Part shown: positions 5,896 through 9,703 of the stretch, piece after piece
How the letters are laid out: every line of letters starts with the position of its first letter
How positions within the stretch are numbered: the stretch's first letter is position 1
NCBI GenBank assembly: GCA_030652635.1
Contig: JAUSPW010000438.1
Coordinates: 1-9,703, forward strand
Direction of reading: 5' to 3'
From: Pseudohongiella sp.
Lineage (GTDB): Bacteria; Pseudomonadota; Gammaproteobacteria; Pseudomonadales; Pseudohongiellaceae
DNA length: 9,703 nucleotides
Made by a program: the position numbers and the translations under genes
Notes under the pieces: model-generated
The model's input: only the letters and a program-made list of their open reading frames with translations
Database searches by the model: none
Told to the model about the DNA's origin: nothing

Positions 5896-7815
5896 ATGAC
5901 CGCATTACCTGTCATCATTGGCTTTGGGGGCATCAACCCGGCCGGGCGCAGCTCGGCTCACCATGGCTACCGACGATTGGTGATCGATAGGCTGCCTGCC
6001 GCCGATGCCATGCAGACCAGAGCCAGTCTGGCTACTCTGATGGGACTGATCAAGTATGAAAACGGCTACTGGTTGAATACAGCCGGCGAAAGCGTTGATC
6101 TGCACACTGCCCTGATGCAACTCGATCCGCTCTTAAAAGCTGGCACCTTGATCCGTAAACTGGAAAATAACCTGTTTGATCCTGAGCGATTGCTGTACCA
6201 CAAACGCGCCACGCTGCAGGCCAGCGATGACCAACCCGTCAGCTTCACCATCAAGCGCCAGCATTTGCCGGATCATATCCCACTGGGCTGGCTGATCAGT
6301 GAGGCTGAGCCAGGTCACCTGCATGTCGAGATTCCGACCAGCATGGACATATTGACCGAAAACTGGCGCAAGTCTCCGGTCAATTCTGCCGGCCAGCTGC
6401 CTAGCGGCTTTGATCCAAAAGCCTTGTATGCCTCTCGCAATCATCCACGTGGCTTACAGCTGACGGTATTCGGCGCCAGCGATGCCCTGCAATCACTGGG
6501 CATTCCCTGGGAAACCGTACTCAACACCGTGCCTGCAGACCAGATCAGTGTGTATGCTGGTAGCAGCATGAGTCAGATGGATTACGACGGCAACGGGGGA
6601 CTGTTGCAGGCGCGCCTGCTGGGCAAAAAAGTGTCCTCCAAACAACTGGCGCTGGGTTTTGCCGAAATGCCGGCGGATTTTATCAATGCGTATGTGCTCG
6701 GGAATCTTGGCACAACAGGCACCAATGCCGCGGCCTGCGCAACGTTCCTGTACAACTTGCGTCAAGGTATCCGCGATATCCGCAGTGGAACACACAGACT
6801 GGTGATTGTTGGCACCTCCGAAGCGCCACTGACACCGGAAATCATGGATGGTTATACCACCATGGGCGCACTGGTGGACGACGCTGCACTGCTGGCACTG
6901 GATAAAGATAAGCACCTGACAAAACCCGATCATCGTCGCGCCTGTCGGCCTTTTGGTGTCAACGCGGGTTTTACGCTGGGGGAGTCCGCTCAGTTTGTGG
7001 TGCTGTGTGATGACAAACTGGCGCTGGAACTGGGTGCCAATATTTATGGCTCAGTCAACGATGTGTTTGTGAATGCCGATGGTTATAAAAAGTCAATTTC
7101 CAGCCCGGGCGCCGGCAACTACATCACCATGGCCAAAGCCATGGCTGCCACGGCAGCTGTGATTGGGCATCAAGGCCTGCAAACGCGCTCGTATGTTCAG
7201 GCACACGGCACGGGCACACCACAGAATCGCGTGACCGAGTCGCATATTTTCAGCACACTGGCCGGAACATTCGGGATAGAGCGCTGGCCAGTTGCCGCAA
7301 TCAAGACTTATCTGGGACATTCATTGGCATCTGCGTCAGCCGATCAACTGGTGAATAGTCTGGGCGTCTGGCGCTACGGCATTATTCCAGGCATCAGCGG
7401 CACGGAATCAATTGCGGATGATGTCCATCAAAACAATCTGGAATTTCTGTTACAACACCGCGAGGTTGGTGCAACAGGGATGGATGCCGTCATCCTGAAT
7501 GCCAAAGGGTTTGGTGGTAACAACGCCAGCGCATCCATTCTGGCCCCCCATCTGACAGAAAAAATGCTGAAACGCCGGCACGGTGATGATGCCTTTAAAA
7601 ACTGGCAACACAAACAGGAACAGGTCAAACAGAATGCGCGCGACTACGACGAACAGGCACAGAGAGGGTTGGCGGGATTGATCTACCGGTTTGATCACAA
7701 TGTACTGGACGGTGCGACACTGGCGGTCACAACGGACAGCATCAGCATTCCTGGCATGGCACACACGGTTAAGTTACCGGCTGACACACCGTACGCTGAC
7801 ATGCTTAGTGACTGA
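5896..7815 (+). CDS. fabY: Beta-ketoacyl-ACP synthase, FabY type
   Basis: Predicted cytosolic condensing enzyme of 639 residues. The length and sequence fit FabY, known from Pseudomonas aeruginosa to start fatty acid synthesis by condensing acetyl-CoA with malonyl-ACP in place of a major FabH. A family-specific N-terminal region (about 1-185) precedes the thiolase-fold core. The active-site cysteine is C281 in TGTNAAACATFLYNL. H437 lies in YVQAHGTGTPQNRVTE, and K470 and H475 lie in IKTYLGHSLASASADQL, giving a complete Cys-His-His-Lys set. NAKGFGGNNAS (535-545) is the usual late glycine-rich motif. A polar, Lys/Gln/Arg-rich stretch (about 554-590) leads into a C-terminal extension. GGAGAG lies 5 bases before the ATG. 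Its neighbours are cell-wall genes, not other fab genes, so it seems to be a single-gene unit. No acyl-carrier or acyltransferase domain is visible, so a polyketide synthase role is unlikely. Confidence 0.86.
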   Translation: MTALPVIIGFGGINPAGRSSAHHGYRRLVIDRLPAADAMQTRASLATLMGLIKYENGYWLNTAGESVDLHTALMQLDPLLKAGTLIRKLENNLFDPERLLYHKRATLQASDDQPVSFTIKRQHLPDHIPLGWLISEAEPGHLHVEIPTSMDILTENWRKSPVNSAGQLPSGFDPKALYASRNHPRGLQLTVFGASDALQSLGIPWETVLNTVPADQISVYAGSSMSQMDYDGNGGLLQARLLGKKVSSKQLALGFAEMPADFINAYVLGNLGTTGTNAAACATFLYNLRQGIRDIRSGTHRLVIVGTSEAPLTPEIMDGYTTMGALVDDAALLALDKDKHLTKPDHRRACRPFGVNAGFTLGESAQFVVLCDDKLALELGANIYGSVNDVFVNADGYKKSISSPGAGNYITMAKAMAATAAVIGHQGLQTRSYVQAHGTGTPQNRVTESHIFSTLAGTFGIERWPVAAIKTYLGHSLASASADQLVNSLGVWRYGIIPGISGTESIADDVHQNNLEFLLQHREVGATGMDAVILNAKGFGGNNASASILAPHLTEKMLKRRHGDDAFKNWQHKQEQVKQNARDYDEQAQRGLAGLIYRFDHNVLDGATLAVTTDSISIPGMAHTVKLPADTPYADMLSD

Positions 7816-7825
7816 CAGACCGCGC

Positions 7826-8356
7826 TCAGAGATTGGGAGCACGTTCACCGTCGCGCGGCATATCACGAATGCGATCACCATTACGGTCTGGACCAGGACC
7901 TGGGCGCCCTCCTCCCTCCATTGGATCGCCGCGTTCAGACATGAATCTGAAGGCCCGTTGGCGTTGCATGGGTGTCAATTGCGCAAAAACGCTGGTCAGT
8001 TGTTCATGTGACAACTGTTGATAACGCAGGTTGGCTTCCCGCAAACGGGCAAAAGCCTCCAGTACCGCTGGCTGATCTACCGGGTCGGCTGCTAACAGTT
8101 GATTCACTTCGCGCTGCTTACGGAACATGTCCATACGCAAGGGTCTCAGTACATCATTCTGCGCGCGGATCTGCGGTAATAGTTGCTCTCGCTCCGCAGG
8201 CTCCAAGTCGCGCATCACCCAGCGCATATTGACCGGGGCAGCAGAGGTATTGCGCATTTCCAGATAGCGCGCCGTCAAGGTGCCAACAAAAAACAGATTG
8301 ATGCTGACCGAGACCACAACGATCCATATCAGCACGTTTTTGCGATTCAGGCTCAT
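7826..8356 (-). CDS. Single-pass periplasmic sensor protein of the ECF module (Spy/CpxP/CnrX-like)
   Basis: A 176-residue protein with a short cytoplasmic start, one membrane helix (about 7-29, VLIWIVVVSVSINLFFVG) and a periplasmic domain. The domain is helical and rich in Arg, Gln and Leu, with two LTxxQ-like positions (LEPAEREQLL at 51-60 and LTPMQRQRAF at 127-136), as in the Spy/CpxP/heavy-metal-resistance superfamily. A Pro/Gly/Arg-rich tail (147-176) is probably unstructured. There is no cysteine and only one histidine (H116), so the metal-ligand set of CnrX-type sensors is absent. It is the last gene of the sigma operon: its ATG overlaps the anti-sigma stop codon (TAATG), so translation is coupled. 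The likely role is a sensor or co-regulator acting on the anti-sigma factor. It converges with fabY 10 bases away. Confidence 0.75.
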   Translation of the reverse strand: MSLNRKNVLIWIVVVSVSINLFFVGTLTARYLEMRNTSAAPVNMRWVMRDLEPAEREQLLPQIRAQNDVLRPLRMDMFRKQREVNQLLAADPVDQPAVLEAFARLREANLRYQQLSHEQLTSVFAQLTPMQRQRAFRFMSERGDPMEGGGRPGPGPDRNGDRIRDMPRDGERAPNL

Positions 8357-8820
8357 TACAGGGTCTCCGAATAATCGGCCAGCGAAATCAGATCCAACTC
8401 AGTTTCTTCCACTTCCTCACTGTAGATTTCATCGGCGTAAGCATCCGAAAAAATGTCCAGTTGATTGCCCAACACCAGCCCCAGCATCAAGGGCACACAG
8501 GCCAGAGCAGCGGGTCGCCAGAATAGCGCCGTAGAATGTTGTTGCAAGGGTAACAACCATCCCAACAACTGTTCTGTCAGACTTTTCTGACGCGCGGGCA
8601 AAGGCTGTTGCAACAGTTTTGCACTCAAGTACGAAAAGTCCGGCGCGGGCAGCAGATCAAGTTCCTGATCCAGCCACTGTACGTTTTGCATCAACTGCAC
8701 GGCGTGTGGGGATTGCGCCAGCAATTGTAATGCCGCCGCCCGTTCATGATCCGGCCAACGCTGAGGACTGGCGCCGTACGCATCCAGCAGTTGCTCAAAA
8801 CGCTGCAGGGAAATTGTCAT
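8356..8820 (-). CDS. Probable membrane anti-sigma factor
   Basis: A 154-residue protein without a close named relative that I recognise. Its place directly after an ECF sigma gene, with an ATGA overlap (8817-8820), and its topology make anti-sigma factor the best call. The cytoplasmic part (1-100) starts with FEQLLDAYGASPQRWPDHERAAALQLL, a motif seen in uncharacterised proteins encoded beside ECF sigma factors. A single membrane helix follows (about 103-119, PAALACVPLMLGLVLG). The periplasmic tail (121-154) has twelve Asp/Glu and no Lys or Arg. There is no zinc-binding H-x3-C-x2-C motif, so it is not a ZAS-type anti-sigma. It is followed by the sensor gene through a TAATG overlap. Sigma binding is inferred from context, not from a recognised domain. 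Confidence 0.72.
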   Translation of the reverse strand: MTISLQRFEQLLDAYGASPQRWPDHERAAALQLLAQSPHAVQLMQNVQWLDQELDLLPAPDFSYLSAKLLQQPLPARQKSLTEQLLGWLLPLQQHSTALFWRPAALACVPLMLGLVLGNQLDIFSDAYADEIYSEEVEETELDLISLADYSETL

Positions 8821-9434
8821 GTCTGCTCCCCCGGTCCCGATTGACCGGCTTTTTTGTCATTACTCTGATTTTGCCGCACTTGTTTGTTATGCACGGGTTC
8901 CTGCAAGTCTGCCAGCATGGTGCGCAAGGCGCGGCGCGATCTTGCCAGCAGCGACTCCAAGGCATCAACCGAAAGATCCATGATGCTGGCAACTGCCTGA
9001 TTGCCCAGCCCTTGATAATGCGTCAACACGATGGCGCTGCGCTGACGCTCGGGCATCATCATTAACGCAGCCTGTAAGCGTTGTTGACGTTCATCCCATT
9101 CCAGTTGCAGCTCTGCATCTCGCGCTTGATCCGGGATTTCGTCCTCAAACTCTTCGGTTTGAGACGATCGATCTTTACGCATTGAATCAATACAAAGGTT
9201 ATGCGCGATACGATGCAACCAGGTCGAAATACTTGCTTTGTCTGACCGCCATCGATCGGCATGTGTCCACAGGCGCAGAAATGTCTCCTGCGCAATGTCT
9301 TCAGCGCTGTCTTTGTTACCCAGCATCCTGAATGCGTAGAACCCGATTGCCCGGCTGTGTTGCCGAACGGCATCCGCGTATACACGCTGGTCGCCGTCGG
9401 CAATTGCTGTCATTACTTGCTCGTCCGTTAACAT
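8817..9434 (-). CDS. ECF-family RNA polymerase sigma factor
   Basis: A 205-residue sigma-70-family factor of the extracytoplasmic-function class, containing only regions 2 and 4. Region 2 (about 18-90) includes FRMLGNKDSAEDIAQETFLRLW and the -10 recognising STWLHRIAHNLCIDSMRK. Region 4 (about 115-172) includes LQAALMMMPERQRSAIVLTHYQGLGNQAVASIMDLSVDALESLLARSRR in pieces, with the helix-turn-helix that reads the -35 element. After region 4 there is a polar tail of about 25 residues (EPVHNKQVRQNQ onward) that most ECF factors lack. Its coding sequence runs into the anti-sigma start by ATGA, which ties their synthesis. The ATG at 9434 matches the usual MLTDEQ-type start, but its ribosome site is weak. 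The lack of a zinc-type partner and presence of a Spy-like neighbour point to an envelope or protein-folding stress role, which is inferred. Confidence 0.92.
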   Translation of the reverse strand: MLTDEQVMTAIADGDQRVYADAVRQHSRAIGFYAFRMLGNKDSAEDIAQETFLRLWTHADRWRSDKASISTWLHRIAHNLCIDSMRKDRSSQTEEFEDEIPDQARDAELQLEWDERQQRLQAALMMMPERQRSAIVLTHYQGLGNQAVASIMDLSVDALESLLARSRRALRTMLADLQEPVHNKQVRQNQSNDKKAGQSGPGEQT

Positions 9435-9514
9435 TTACCGACTGCCAATGACCTCTGTAAGTCCTTTCAGGGTAAACCGCGTGAAGTCATTGCAGGCTAG
9501 ACCAGCAATACTGA
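9435..9514. promoter_or_regulatory. Gap before the sigma operon, with nested inverted repeats
   Basis: The 80 bases hold CAATGAC (9446-9452) and GTCATTG (9486-9492) as a 7-bp inverted repeat, which extends to TGC(C)AATGAC/GTCATTGCA with one bulged base. Between them lie CCTTTCAGG (9463-9471) and GGTAAACC (9471-9478), two smaller dyads. The set could be an operator, an attenuator between the Spy-like gene and the sigma gene, or chance. I could not assign a clear ECF-type or sigma-70 promoter. Confidence 0.3.
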
Positions 9515-9703
9515 TCACTCACCGTGGTCGTGCGCAGGCGCGCCACTCGCCGCCGGTGCAGCAGGTTCGCCTTGACGGCGTTGCATCATTTGCTGGCGCT
9601 GTTCAGGCGTCATTTGCTGCATACGTTCACGCATCTGTTCACGTTGCTCGGGGGTCATGTTTTCCATGCGTTGACGCATCTCTCCTTGGCCTTGGCCTTG
9701 GCC
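9515..9703 (-). CDS. Spy/CpxP-like LTxxQ-repeat protein, C-terminal part (5' end outside window)
   Basis: Only the last 62 residues are in the window; the frame is open at the right edge and ends in TGA at 9515-9517. It begins with GQGQGQGE, then two near-copies of a 15-residue unit starting MTPEQR (residues 16-30 and 31-45), rich in Met, Gln, Glu and Arg. This is the T-P-E-Q-R form of the LTxxQ motif of Spy/CpxP chaperone-like and related low-complexity periplasmic proteins. The tail is Ala/Pro-rich and ends AHDHGE. A signal peptide cannot be checked. It lies 80 bases upstream of the sigma gene on the same strand, so it is either the first gene of that operon or a separately promoted target of the sigma factor. 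Similarity to the LTxxQ-like sites in the operon's sensor supports a shared function. Confidence 0.65.
   Translation of the reverse strand, partial: GQGQGQGEMRQRMENMTPEQREQMRERMQQMTPEQRQQMMQRRQGEPAAPAASGAPAHDHGE
9688..9703. repeat. Hexanucleotide tandem repeat (CCTTGG units) at the window edge
   Basis: GGCCTTGGCCTTGGCC is built from a 6-base unit and encodes Gly-Gln pairs on the minus strand. It may continue beyond the window. A 6-base period would change length without shifting the frame. Confidence 0.6.

Noticed and set aside
7820..7858. CCGCGC/GCGCGG inverted repeat at the fabY-sensor junction as a terminator
   Set aside because: The stem is six pairs with a 27-base loop, one arm is in coding sequence, and no U-run follows.
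8017..8232. Plus-strand open frames inside the sensor gene region
   Set aside because: They are antisense to the overlapping sigma operon genes and encode no recognisable domain.
1..9703. Mobile elements, CRISPR, tRNA or rRNA genes, toxin-antitoxin or defence genes
   Set aside because: No transposase or integrase motif, spaced direct repeats, tRNA-like cloverleaf or defence-type protein was recognised by reading both strands; all larger stretches are explained by housekeeping or regulatory genes.

Overview
The window looks like an ordinary chromosomal stretch of a gammaproteobacterium with moderate GC content. The best lineage clues are GreB, a FabY-type ketoacyl synthase, an MltB-family lytic transglycosylase, and an ECF sigma / anti-sigma / periplasmic-sensor cluster. 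I cannot place it to genus. No tRNA, rRNA, CRISPR array, transposase or phage gene is visible, and no stretch over 300 bases lacks a gene.

Layout, left to right. Bases 2-1501 (+) hold the 3' end of serA and a complete serC, the first two steps of serine synthesis from 3-phosphoglycerate. greB (-) converges on serC, with a strong hairpin at the junction. A DJ-1/PfpI-AraC (GlxA-type) regulator (+) diverges from greB across a 70-base gap rich in palindromes. On the minus strand follow a small DUF1244 protein, a stand-alone HPF/RaiA ribosome-hibernation factor with an acidic tail, an exported MltB-family lytic transglycosylase and an M15 (VanY/LdcV-like) peptidase with no signal peptide. A 91-base divergent gap leads to fabY (+), a 639-residue beta-ketoacyl synthase.

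The right end (7826-9703, all -) is an envelope-stress type module. In transcription order it encodes a Spy/CpxP-like LTxxQ-repeat protein (only its C-terminus is in the window), an ECF sigma factor, a single-pass anti-sigma factor and a single-pass periplasmic sensor. The last three overlap by ATGA and TAATG junctions and are surely co-translated. The likely logic is that the two membrane proteins meet in the periplasm and control release of the sigma factor, which may drive the operon and the Spy-like gene. This module is the most interesting part of the window. It resembles systems annotated as heavy-metal sensors, but the sensor here has no cysteine and only one histidine, so metal sensing is not supported.
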